Source: JAHECQ01 sp047638695 (GTDB lineage Bacteria; Actinomycetota; Acidimicrobiia; Acidimicrobiales; SZUA-35). Taken from it: DNA of 33,602 nucleotides. Below the pieces are notes generated by a model. The model was not told the origin of the DNA. It saw only the letters and a list, made by a program, of their open reading frames with translations, and did not search any database. The stretch covers positions 1 through 33,602 of the forward strand of contig JBLINY010000041.1 in NCBI GenBank assembly GCA_047638695.1, read 5' to 3'. Below, one piece after another: positions 16,345 through 23,612 of this stretch. Position 1 is the first letter of the stretch; the number at the start of each line of letters is the position of its first letter. Both the position numbers and the translations under genes were made by a program.

Positions 16345-17979
16345 TTACCCTTCATCGCCCTGCTCCAGATCGATCTTTCGGTAAAGCGGTGTCGGCTTGT
16401 CGATCGCCCGACCGGTCTCCAACTCGCTTCGGTGCCAACCTGAAGTTGCCCCAAGAATGCCGTCGAGATCGGCGCAAGAGAACGGAAGGAACGGAGCGAA
16501 CAACACGCGCACCCCATTGATGGCGCTGAGTGCCACCTGCAGGACATCCACGCCGCGCTCGGCGTCGGTCTTCATCAGACGCCATGGCTCGGTGGCATTC
16601 AGATACGTGTTCACCGCTTGGGCAGATGCCATCGCCGTGCGCAATGCGGCGCGAAGCTCGACGGCCCGGAAATGACCGGCCGACTGATCGAACGCATCGT
16701 CGATGGTGGCCAGCAGCGCGAGGTCATCGTCAGTTCGTTCCCCGGCTTGGGGGATCTGCCCGTCGCAATTCTTGTGGGTCATCGACAAGACACGATTGAC
16801 CAGATTGCCCCACGTGGCCACCAGCTCCTCGTTCACTCGACGGGCGATCTCCTCCACGCTGATCTCGGTGTCAGACTGCTCTGGGAACGATGCAGCGAGG
16901 GCGTAGCGAATGGCATCCGGTTGGAAGGTGTCAAGGCCCTCCTGGATGGTGAGCCCGATGCCTCGGCTGGCCGACGCCTTGCCGCCCTTGAACGTGACGT
17001 ACTGGTTGGCCGGCACGTTGGTGGGGAGGTTGAGGCCGCCATAGGCCATCAGCTGAGCAGGCCAGAACAGCGCGTGGAACGGAACGTTGTCCTTTCCAAT
17101 GAAGTAGTACGACTCGGCATCGTCGTTCTTCCACCATCGCTCCCACGCATCGGGGTCACCCGAGTTCGCAGCCCATTCCTGCGAGGCCGAGAGGTAGCCA
17201 ATGACGGCGTCGTACCAGACATAGATGCGCTTGCCGGGTCCGAGGTCGTCTACCGGCAGCTCGATGCCCCACTCGATGTCGCGAGTAATCGCTCGGTCGT
17301 GGAGGCCTTCTTCAACCCACCCAAGGGCCGAGTTCAGTACGTGGCTACGCCAATTCTGGCGGCTGTCGAGCCAGACCTTCAGCTGTTCTTCAAAGTCTGA
17401 GTAGCGGAAGTGAAAGTGCTCGGTGGCACGCAGCACCGGCGTCGCCCCCGACAACTTCGAGCGAGGCTCGATCAGCTCGGTCGCGTCCAGGGTTCGACCA
17501 CAGTTGTCGCATTGATCGCCGCGGGCATCAGTATAGGAACAGTGCGGGCAGGTTCCCTCGACATAGCGGTCGGGAAGGAAACGCTCAACCTCTGGATCGA
17601 AGAACTGCTCGGAAACCCGCTTGTCGATATAGCCGTTCTCGAGCTGCTTGAGGAACATGTCCTGAGTGACCCTGGCGTGATTCTCCGTACCCGTCGTGGT
17701 GTAGAGGTCCCACGAGATCCCGAGTTCTGCCCACTGACGTACGAACTCGCCGTGGTACCGGTCGACAATGTCGGCCGGCGTGACTCCTTCGGCATCGGCC
17801 CGCACCGTGATGGGCGTGCCATGAACGTCAGAGCCACTCACCATCAACACGTCGTTACCCACAAGCCGCTGGAAACGGGCGAAGACGTCAGCCGGCAGAT
17901 AGGCGCCGGCAAGGTGCCCGAGATGCCTCGAGCCTGACGCGTAGGGCCAGGCGACGGCCACCAGAATGGGAGTGCTCAT
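16345..17979 (-). CDS. metG: Methionyl-tRNA synthetase
   Basis: Charges tRNA-Met for initiation and elongation. The 544-residue class I enzyme has the HIGH-type motif HLGH (19-22) and a connective peptide with zinc-binding CPHC and CDNC. The KMSKS-type loop reads KASASRG (334-340), lacking the second lysine. The anticodon-binding helical domain is at the C-terminus. There is no C-terminal tRNA-binding (EMAP-like) domain, which is common for short MetG forms. It lies 15 bases after rmuC and just before tatD. Confidence 0.97.
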   Translation of the reverse strand: MSTPILVAVAWPYASGSRHLGHLAGAYLPADVFARFQRLVGNDVLMVSGSDVHGTPITVRADAEGVTPADIVDRYHGEFVRQWAELGISWDLYTTTGTENHARVTQDMFLKQLENGYIDKRVSEQFFDPEVERFLPDRYVEGTCPHCSYTDARGDQCDNCGRTLDATELIEPRSKLSGATPVLRATEHFHFRYSDFEEQLKVWLDSRQNWRSHVLNSALGWVEEGLHDRAITRDIEWGIELPVDDLGPGKRIYVWYDAVIGYLSASQEWAANSGDPDAWERWWKNDDAESYYFIGKDNVPFHALFWPAQLMAYGGLNLPTNVPANQYVTFKGGKASASRGIGLTIQEGLDTFQPDAIRYALAASFPEQSDTEISVEEIARRVNEELVATWGNLVNRVLSMTHKNCDGQIPQAGERTDDDLALLATIDDAFDQSAGHFRAVELRAALRTAMASAQAVNTYLNATEPWRLMKTDAERGVDVLQVALSAINGVRVLFAPFLPFSCADLDGILGATSGWHRSELETGRAIDKPTPLYRKIDLEQGDEG

Positions 17980-17994
17980 AGCTGAGCAGGGTAC

Positions 17995-19203
17995 TCAGAC
18001 CACCTGACGCAACGACCGCTGCTCCTCGAACTCAACAGGATCGGTCTCGGGCTCATTCTCGGACCCCGATTCGATGGCTCGGTTGTCGCGCACGGACTCC
18101 AACTTCGACAGTTGTTTCTCGAACTGACGAGTGCGAGGGCCGACGAGATCGTCGAACCCCTTCTGGGCCGACTGAAGGCCGCGACCCACCTTGTCGACCG
18201 AGTCACCGAACTTCTGCCACTGGTCCCGCAGTCCGCCAATGGTCGACAGAATTTCGTCGCTTCGTCGCTCGACCAAGAAGTTGTCGACCGCCTGTCGAAT
18301 GACGGCAAGAACGGCGAAGAGGCTGGTGGGAGAACACAGCACGACCTTCTGGGCCAGAGCCATGTCGATCAGGCCAGGGTCGTGCTCGTGAAGAAAACCG
18401 TACACACTCTCGTTGGGGATAAAGAGCAGCAGATAGTCGACGGTGGTTTCCGGATTGATGTAGGCCCGGTCGGCCAATTCCTTCACACGACTGCGAACAT
18501 CGCGCTTGAACGCCTTGTGGTACTGCTCACGGTCGGCATCGTTGTCGTGTTCGAGCCACCGGAGGTAGTTATCGATCGGGAACTTCACGTCCATGTGGAC
18601 GACGTGACCCTTCGGCAGATTGAACGTGTAGTCGGGTACACCGCGACCTGCCACCTGTGTCTGTTTGGTGTAGTTGACGCCGTCGACGAAGCCCGCCATT
18701 CGCAGAACATCCTCGGCCATCCGCTCACCCCACTGGCCGCGCGACTTGGGCGAGGCCAGTGCGTCGCGAAGCGACGTGGTGGTGCTGGCGAGTTGGTTGG
18801 TGACCGCAACTGCCTGCTCGAGCCCGGCGCTGAGACGACCATTCTGTTCGGCTCGTTCCTGCTGAAGCGTCGTGACCAGGTCGCCAACTCGGCGGAGCTC
18901 ACCCTGCACGTTTTCGACCTGTTGTGACATGGCCGAACGTTCGCGATCGATCACCTGAACCCCCGCTTGCATTTGGTCGCCCAGTTTCGACGACGCAACC
19001 GACAACGCGGTATCGAGGGCTGCCTGCATGCTGGCGCCCCGCTCTTGACGTACCGCGTCGAGTGCGGCGGCAACGACGGCATCGCGCTCGGCGGCCGTTT
19101 GGCCAGCGACGTCGGCACGAGCCCGTTGGGCCACCAGGACGCCGAGACCGGTGCCGATCAGCAACGTGACAAGGACGGCGAAGGAAAGCAATAAATACAC
19201 CAT
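17995..19203 (-). CDS. rmuC: DNA recombination protein RmuC
   Basis: RmuC proteins are membrane-anchored and related to restriction-type nuclease folds; in E. coli the gene limits inversion at short inverted repeats. From ATG 19203 the protein has 402 residues: one N-terminal membrane segment (2-26), a coiled-coil stretch (about 30-140) and the RmuC domain. That domain contains GQWGERMAEDVLRMAGF, PDYTFNLP and MDVKFPIDNYLRWLE, and the C-terminal KVVLCSPTSLFAVLAVI. The frame continues upstream, but those residues would precede the membrane anchor. The stop is 15 bases before metG. Confidence 0.93.
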   Translation of the reverse strand: MVYLLLSFAVLVTLLIGTGLGVLVAQRARADVAGQTAAERDAVVAAALDAVRQERGASMQAALDTALSVASSKLGDQMQAGVQVIDRERSAMSQQVENVQGELRRVGDLVTTLQQERAEQNGRLSAGLEQAVAVTNQLASTTTSLRDALASPKSRGQWGERMAEDVLRMAGFVDGVNYTKQTQVAGRGVPDYTFNLPKGHVVHMDVKFPIDNYLRWLEHDNDADREQYHKAFKRDVRSRVKELADRAYINPETTVDYLLLFIPNESVYGFLHEHDPGLIDMALAQKVVLCSPTSLFAVLAVIRQAVDNFLVERRSDEILSTIGGLRDQWQKFGDSVDKVGRGLQSAQKGFDDLVGPRTRQFEKQLSKLESVRDNRAIESGSENEPETDPVEFEEQRSLRQVV

Positions 19204-19288
19204 GGGTGACACTATGGACACCCCCTGTGACAGTCGCCGGTCTGCCCCAACTTGCAGAGCCAACGGCGTCGCGCCCAGAGACCCCAGT

Positions 19289-19327
19289 CAATTCAGACCA
19301 ACCAGACCAATTCAGAGCAATTCAGAC
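19289..19327. repeat. Short CAATTCAGA repeat over a stop codon
   Basis: CAATTCAGA occurs at 19289, 19308 and 19318, with intervening GACCAACCAGAC. The TCA triplets fall at 19293, 19312 and 19322; 19312 is the functional stop of the decarboxylase gene. Spacing is 19 and 10 bases, so the unit is about 10 bp. Confidence 0.7.
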
Positions 19328-20670
19328 CAACAGCGCAGGATGGCTTCGGCACTGGCATCGATATCGGCGTTGGTCGTCTGAGCCCCGCTCACGCTCAGAC
19401 GCATGGCTGTCTGCCCCTGCCAGATCGTGCCACCGGCCCAACAGGTGCCCTCAGCCTGCACTGCGGCGATCACGGCGTTGGTTGTCTGCGCATCACCAAA
19501 CGAGACCAACGCCTGGTTCAACACCACGTCATGCAGCACCTTCGCTCCCCCGGTGGCCAACGCAGCCGACAAGCGCGAGGCCTGGGCACAGCATTGCTCG
19601 ACAAGGTCGGCGAGCCCTGAACGGCCCATCGATCGAAGCGCCGCCCACACAGGCACAGCCCGCGCTCGTTGTGACATCTGGAGGCCCAGCTGCATCGGCG
19701 CACGATCCGAGGAAGAAGGTAGATAGGCTCTATCCGCCCTCATCGACCGGGCCAAGGCGTCGCCGTCCGCCACGATGGCCACGGCGTTGTCGTACGGCAC
19801 GTTGAGCCACTTATGCGCATCGGTCGCCCACGAGTCGGCAGCCTCCATGCCGGTGACGAGCGAAGCCCGCTCGGGGGCCGCAGCCGCCCACAATCCGAAG
19901 GCACCGTCGACATGCACCCATGCACCCTGGGACTGGACCTGACGCACAACCTGGGAGAACGGATCGGAGTGGCCGGTGTTCACGTTGCCAGCCTGGAGAG
20001 AGACAATTGTGGGGCCAACGATCGCGGGCATTGCGTCTGCTCGTAGCCTCCCCTGATCGTCGGCGGGCAGCAGCACCATCCGGTCGCGACCCAAACCAGC
20101 GAGGGCCACCGCTTTCTTCATCGATCCATGTGTCTCTTCGCTGGCCACCACCGTGATGGCCGGAGCACCGACCAGTCCATTGGCCGGGACATCCCAGCCA
20201 ACGCGTCGCAACACTTCGTCGCGGGCCGTGATCATGGCGATCAGATTGGCCTCGCTGGCCCCGCCGCAGAACGTGGCTGTTGCCTCGGCGGGAAGTCCGA
20301 GCGCGGCGAGCACCCAGCTCGCCGCCACCCGGTCGATCGCCGCCGCTGCCGGCGACATCACAGGCAATGCAGCGTTCTGATCCCACGCCGTAGCCAGGAC
20401 CGCCGCAGCCATGGCCGCCGGTTGCGCTCCTCCGGTCACGAAGCCGAAATAGCGGGGCCCATTGCTGGCAACCGTTGCTGGCGATCCAATGCGGTCAAGC
20501 AGATCGATAGCGGCAGCAGCCTCGAGCGGCCCATCGGGAAACGGCTCGTCGAAGGCGTGCAGGCAAGCGAGGGCATCGGCAGTCGGGGCAACCGATCGAT
20601 CGTCCTGAGTCGAGAGGTAGGTGGCGGCGCGTTGGGCAGCGTCCTGAAGTAGGTCGGCGGTAGCACTCAT
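19312..20670 (-). CDS. PLP-dependent decarboxylase, group II (aromatic amino acid/glutamate type)
   Basis: A 452-residue fold-type I PLP enzyme of the pyridoxal-dependent decarboxylase family. The N-terminal part has SNGPRYFGFVTGG; the cofactor region has GGASEANLIAMITARDE, then HVDGAFGLWAA and the Schiff-base lysine in SWATDAHKWLNVPYD (about K287). Substrate cannot be read from sequence; the family includes aromatic-L-amino-acid, glutamate and related decarboxylases. ATG 20670 is chosen because the frame upstream of it overlaps the divergent SDR promoter region and shows no family similarity. The stop lies in a short tandem repeat. Confidence 0.9.
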   Translation of the reverse strand: MSATADLLQDAAQRAATYLSTQDDRSVAPTADALACLHAFDEPFPDGPLEAAAAIDLLDRIGSPATVASNGPRYFGFVTGGAQPAAMAAAVLATAWDQNAALPVMSPAAAAIDRVAASWVLAALGLPAEATATFCGGASEANLIAMITARDEVLRRVGWDVPANGLVGAPAITVVASEETHGSMKKAVALAGLGRDRMVLLPADDQGRLRADAMPAIVGPTIVSLQAGNVNTGHSDPFSQVVRQVQSQGAWVHVDGAFGLWAAAAPERASLVTGMEAADSWATDAHKWLNVPYDNAVAIVADGDALARSMRADRAYLPSSSDRAPMQLGLQMSQRARAVPVWAALRSMGRSGLADLVEQCCAQASRLSAALATGGAKVLHDVVLNQALVSFGDAQTTNAVIAAVQAEGTCWAGGTIWQGQTAMRLSVSGAQTTNADIDASAEAILRCWSELL

Positions 20671-20737
20671 CTGTCCATCGTTGCCGATATCGGAGGTAGA
20701 TCGTGGCCCGGACTGGACGAAAAGACCGCGGCCCAAC

Positions 20738-20743
20738 TACACC
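20738..20743 (+). promoter_or_regulatory. Possible -10 element for a leaderless SDR transcript
   Basis: TACACC ends six bases before ATG 20750, and no Shine-Dalgarno is present. This spacing would place the transcription start at or near the ATG. The same hexamer lies seven bases before the DUF1330 start at 31453. Confidence 0.3.
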
Positions 20744-20749
20744 GACCCC

Positions 20750-21520
20750 ATGACTGACCTGTTCTCGATCGAAGGCAAGACCGCTGTCGTGACGGGAGGC
20801 TCGCGTGGCATCGGCAAGATGATTGCTACTGGCTACGTCAAAGCGGGGGCCAAGGTGTTCATCTCGTCCCGCAAGGTCGATGCCTGCACCGAGACCGCAG
20901 CCGAACTTTCTGAGTTCGGCCAGTGCATCTCGATTCCCGCCGACCTCTCGGACCCGGCAGAGGCCGACCGGCTGGCCGCCGAAGTGATGGCCCAGAGCGA
21001 TCAGGTCGACATTCTGGTCAACAACGCTGGTGCCACCTGGGGTGTGCCGATGGACGAGTTCGGCGAAGACGCCTGGGAGAAAGTGCTTTCGGTCAACGTC
21101 AAAGGTGTCTTCCACCTCACCAAGGCCCTTCGACCGGCGCTGCTTACTGCCGGATCGGCCGAGGCCCCAGCATCAGTCATCAACATCGGCTCGATCGACG
21201 GACTACGGGTACCAACGCTCGAGACCTACTCGTACTCGGCATCGAAAGCGGCCGTGCACATGCTCACACGGCACCTGGCCAAGGTGTTCGCTCCCGATAT
21301 TCGGGTAAATGCCATCGCCCCGGGGCCGTTTTACTCGAAGATGATGGCGTACACACTCGACAACTACGGCGACGCCATCGCCAAGGCCTGCCCAATGAAA
21401 CGACTCGGGCAAGAAGACGACATGGCAGGCACCGCCATCTTCTTGGCTTCGCGGGCCAGCGCGTACATCACCGGCGCCATCTTGCCGGTCGACGGTGGCA
21501 TCGCCAGCCTGTCCGAATAA
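20750..21520 (+). CDS. Short-chain dehydrogenase/reductase (SDR)
   Basis: A 256-residue classical SDR. The NAD(P)-binding motif is TGGSRGIG (15-22), with NNAG at 91-94 and an asparagine in SVNVKG. The catalytic residues S148 (INIGSIDG), Y162 and K166 (YSASK) are all present. The C-terminus has the usual ITGAILPVDGG. It resembles 3-oxoacyl-ACP reductase (FabG) and gluconate 5-dehydrogenase subfamilies; substrate is not determined. ATG 20750 gives the family N-terminus (LFSIEGKTAVVTGG). It is divergent from the decarboxylase (80-base gap) and followed 54 bases later by the MFS gene. Confidence 0.93.
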   Translation: MTDLFSIEGKTAVVTGGSRGIGKMIATGYVKAGAKVFISSRKVDACTETAAELSEFGQCISIPADLSDPAEADRLAAEVMAQSDQVDILVNNAGATWGVPMDEFGEDAWEKVLSVNVKGVFHLTKALRPALLTAGSAEAPASVINIGSIDGLRVPTLETYSYSASKAAVHMLTRHLAKVFAPDIRVNAIAPGPFYSKMMAYTLDNYGDAIAKACPMKRLGQEDDMAGTAIFLASRASAYITGAILPVDGGIASLSE

Positions 21521-21574
21521 CGAGCAAAGCTCCGCGCCGGCCGTCTGCCGCTTCCCGACTTACAAAGCTGCCGT

Positions 21575-22732
21575 GTGAAAACCCCGTTCACCAGATCACT
21601 TCCGTTCTACCTGGGCGGATTCATGGGTCCGTTCGGCACCGTGGTTATCTTGCCAATGTTCCCTGAACTCCGATCGGAGTTCGGTGCCAGCACCGAGGCC
21701 GTCAGCTGGGGGCTCACGGCGTACACCTTGCCCATGGCGGCCCTGCTTCTGGTGTCTGGCACTATCGGCGAACGGTACGGCCGCGGCCGTGTTCTGCGGA
21801 TCACCCTGCTCTTCTACACAGGTGCTTCGATCTTCACCGCAATGGCCCCCACGCTGCTGCTGTTCGTTCTCGGCCGAGCCATGCAGGGCGCGGGGAACGC
21901 CTTCTTCACGCCGCTGCTGTTGGCCGGCCTAACCGACTTAACCGCACCCGATCAGATCGGGCGTCGGGTCGGGGTCTACTCCAGCTTCCAGGCTGCCGGA
22001 GGTGCCGTAGCGCCATTGGTCGGAGGAATCGCTGGAGATCTCCAGTGGCGAGCAGCCTTTTGGGGAACCGCTGCGCTCGCCTTCCTCATGGCTGTGATGA
22101 TTCCCGTAGAACAGCGCCCATCGAGAACCGCGGCGTCTGCCGCCTCGTTGCGACTCCTCGTTGACCGCAGGGTCCTGTTGATTGGACTCGCCGCCCTCTT
22201 CGCCTCAGCTGGCCCGTACACCGCCAATGTGCTCGTCGGACTTAAGGCCCGGGATCTGCTTGGGCTATCAGCAACCGAGGCCGGCCTGCTGATTCTGTTC
22301 GGCAGTAGTGCCGGACTGTTCATGGCTCCCGTCTGGGGATCACTCGTCGACCGAGTCGGCGGTCGGGTGATGTCGATCACCGCCACCCTCGCCACCGGTC
22401 TAGCCCTCGTTTTTGTTGGTTTCGCTCCGGGCACGGCAACCACCGGCGCTACCTGGTTCCTCGCCGGCGGACTCATCGTCGGCCTCGTCGTCGCCCTCCA
22501 GAGCCTTGCCGCCCTCGCAATCCCCACCAATCGAGGAGGCGCTCTTTCCGCCACAATGTCCTTCCGCTTCTTTGGCCATGCCGTGGGACCCTTGCTCTGG
22601 ATCCCGGTCTTCGAAATGAATGCAACGCTCGCATTCGTCGGAGCCGCTTCCTTCGCGCTCGTCACCGCGTCCATGTTGTGGCTCGCGACTACGAGGCACA
22701 ACGCAACCCCAACCGAGCCTCTCACGAGCTAG
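21575..22732 (+). CDS. MFS transporter (drug-efflux-like)
   Basis: A 385-residue major facilitator with about 12 hydrophobic segments. The loop 2-3 motif GTIGERYGRGRVL and its second-half counterpart GSLVDRVGGRV are both present, and motif C-like sequence GAVAPLVGGIAGDLQWRAAFW follows, typical of proton-driven drug antiporters. Substrate unknown. The start is GTG 21575; the TACAAA hexamer eight bases upstream and the lack of a Shine-Dalgarno suggest a short or absent leader. It may be co-transcribed with the SDR. Confidence 0.9.
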   Translation: MKTPFTRSLPFYLGGFMGPFGTVVILPMFPELRSEFGASTEAVSWGLTAYTLPMAALLLVSGTIGERYGRGRVLRITLLFYTGASIFTAMAPTLLLFVLGRAMQGAGNAFFTPLLLAGLTDLTAPDQIGRRVGVYSSFQAAGGAVAPLVGGIAGDLQWRAAFWGTAALAFLMAVMIPVEQRPSRTAASAASLRLLVDRRVLLIGLAALFASAGPYTANVLVGLKARDLLGLSATEAGLLILFGSSAGLFMAPVWGSLVDRVGGRVMSITATLATGLALVFVGFAPGTATTGATWFLAGGLIVGLVVALQSLAALAIPTNRGGALSATMSFRFFGHAVGPLLWIPVFEMNATLAFVGAASFALVTASMLWLATTRHNATPTEPLTS

Positions 22733-23031
22733 GGATTCCCCCGATTCAGCTCTCCTGACCCACTCCTAGGTTGTCTCCTACACGGCAACCGAACACCAGG
22801 AATAACAAAGGAGGCAGCCGACAGGAACAAGCGGAGGGAACCAGGTCACGGCGGGAAGGTCGGCCGAGGTGGAGGCAGCGGAACGGGTTGGAGGGACCCG
22901 GCGGACCGTTGTCGCCACCTCGGCCTTTGCCATTTTCGCCCAGCCTCCCTCTACTACCCCGCCTTACTTGTCCTGGCTGTCTTCGCTGACCTACGTGTCC
23001 TTAGCCGACCTACGTGTCTTACACGGGTCGT
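22733..23031. other. 299-base intergenic region with nested inverted repeats
   Basis: No convincing gene lies here; the plus-strand frame at 22771-22989 encodes only low-complexity Pro/Arg/Gly sequence. The first half is purine-rich and the second pyrimidine-rich. Three arms nest: CCAGG (22841) with CCTGG (22972), GGCGGG (22850) with CCCGCC (22958) and the 11-bp GGCCGAGGTGG (22862) with CCACCTCGGCC (22915). These could fold an RNA of about 135 bases on either strand. The last part holds the repeat after the peroxiredoxin gene. Confidence 0.35.
22985..23021. repeat. 18-19 bp tandem repeat just after the peroxiredoxin stop
   Basis: GCTGACCTACGTGTCCTTA (22985-23003) and GCCGACCTACGTGTCTTA (23004-23021) differ by one substitution and one deleted base. 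CTA and TTA (TAG and TAA on the minus strand) occur in each. The functional stop CTA lies at 23032-23034, ten bases from the array, so here the array is adjacent to rather than across the stop. Confidence 0.75.
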
Positions 23032-23481
23032 CTATGAGCGGTTGCGCAAGATTGCGAGAGCATCATCGGCATGAGAGTCCATGCTCAACTCGCTCGTGAT
23101 CACGCCCAGCACGGAGCGATCAGTGTCGATCACGAAGGTGGCACGCTTTGTTGGCAGCGGGCCGGGACGCTTCACACCGAATTGTTTGGCGACGGTCTTG
23201 TCCGAGTCGCTCAAGAGCGGAAACCCGAGTTCGTTCTGGTCATCAAATTGCTTCTGCCGATCAGACCGATCGGAACTGATTCCCACGATCGTGGCTCCGA
23301 GTTCTGCGAACTCGGCTTTCAGATCACGAAAATGCTTCGACTCGATCGTTCAACCAGGCGTCATCGCTTTGATGTAGAAGTACAAAACCAGCGGCCCGCT
23401 TTCGAGCAGCTGGCCAAGAGTGACCGAGCTTCCGAACTGGTCGACGACCTCAAAGTCGCCGACGGTGTCTCCAACCAACAT
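23032..23481 (-). CDS. Selenocysteine-containing peroxiredoxin (BCP/AhpC-like), TGA-recoded
   Basis: Reading through one TGA gives a 149-residue peroxiredoxin from ATG 23481 to TAG 23032. The thioredoxin-fold segments LVLYFYIKAMTPG, FRDLKAEFAELGATIVGISSD, FPLLSDSDKTVAKQFGV and RATFVIDTDRSV are in family order. The TGA (23350-23352, codon 44) sits exactly where the catalytic cysteine of the TPGCT motif belongs, giving TPG-U-T. The protein has no cysteine at all; the BCP resolving position five residues later is lysine. A hairpin follows the TGA at bacterial SECIS distance. The likely role is reduction of peroxides by a 1-Sec mechanism. Ordinary gene calling would report only an 84-residue C-terminal fragment. 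The alternative is a nonsense-mutated pseudogene, but both sides of the TGA remain open and conserved. No sel genes are in the window. Confidence 0.82.
23322..23349 (-). promoter_or_regulatory. Candidate bacterial SECIS hairpin after the Sec codon
   Basis: Immediately after TGA on the minus strand, GATC pairs with GATC as an outer stem and CGAA with TTCG as an apical stem around the loop GCATT. The loop is 17-21 bases from the U of UGA, with an unpaired T just below the apical stem. This layout resembles the bulged-U mini-hairpin read by SelB. A second hairpin (CCGAGTTC/GAACTCGG, 8 bp, loop of 3) lies at 23297-23315. Fold stability was not computed. Confidence 0.5.
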
Positions 23482-23537
23482 GCCGGCAATTTAGCCCTCT
23501 TGCCGACTTCTCGCCGTCGGTCTGCCACGCTTGGGCC

Positions 23538-23576
23538 TTTTGGGGTTCCCCAGACGGGTTTGGGGGGTTCCCCCAG
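23538..23576. repeat. Two G/C-run palindromic elements upstream of the acyltransferase
   Basis: In the 131-base gap between the divergent peroxiredoxin and acyltransferase genes, TTTGGGGTTCCCCAG is followed after five bases by TTTGGGGGGTTCCCCCAG. Both are G-run/TT/C-run units differing in run length. Possible regulator half-sites or slippage-prone repeats; nothing known is recognised. Confidence 0.4.
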
Positions 23577-23612
23577 CAGACCCAGTGGCGAAGAGCTGGC
23601 TCAATCAGATGT

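Noticed and set aside
16966..16980. Degenerate KMSKS loop (KASAS) as a sign of inactive MetG
   Set aside because: Variation in this loop occurs in functional MetG enzymes, all other motifs are intact and the gene is in its conserved context.
22771..22989. 72-codon plus-strand open frame in the intergenic region
   Set aside because: Low-complexity Pro/Arg/Ser/Gly sequence with no start signal; it coincides with purine-to-pyrimidine strand asymmetry and inverted repeats.
23032..23286. Stand-alone 84-residue peroxiredoxin fragment or a pseudogene
   Set aside because: The upstream 43 codons and the region across the single TGA keep the family sequence, and the TGA is at the catalytic cysteine, which fits selenocysteine better than decay.
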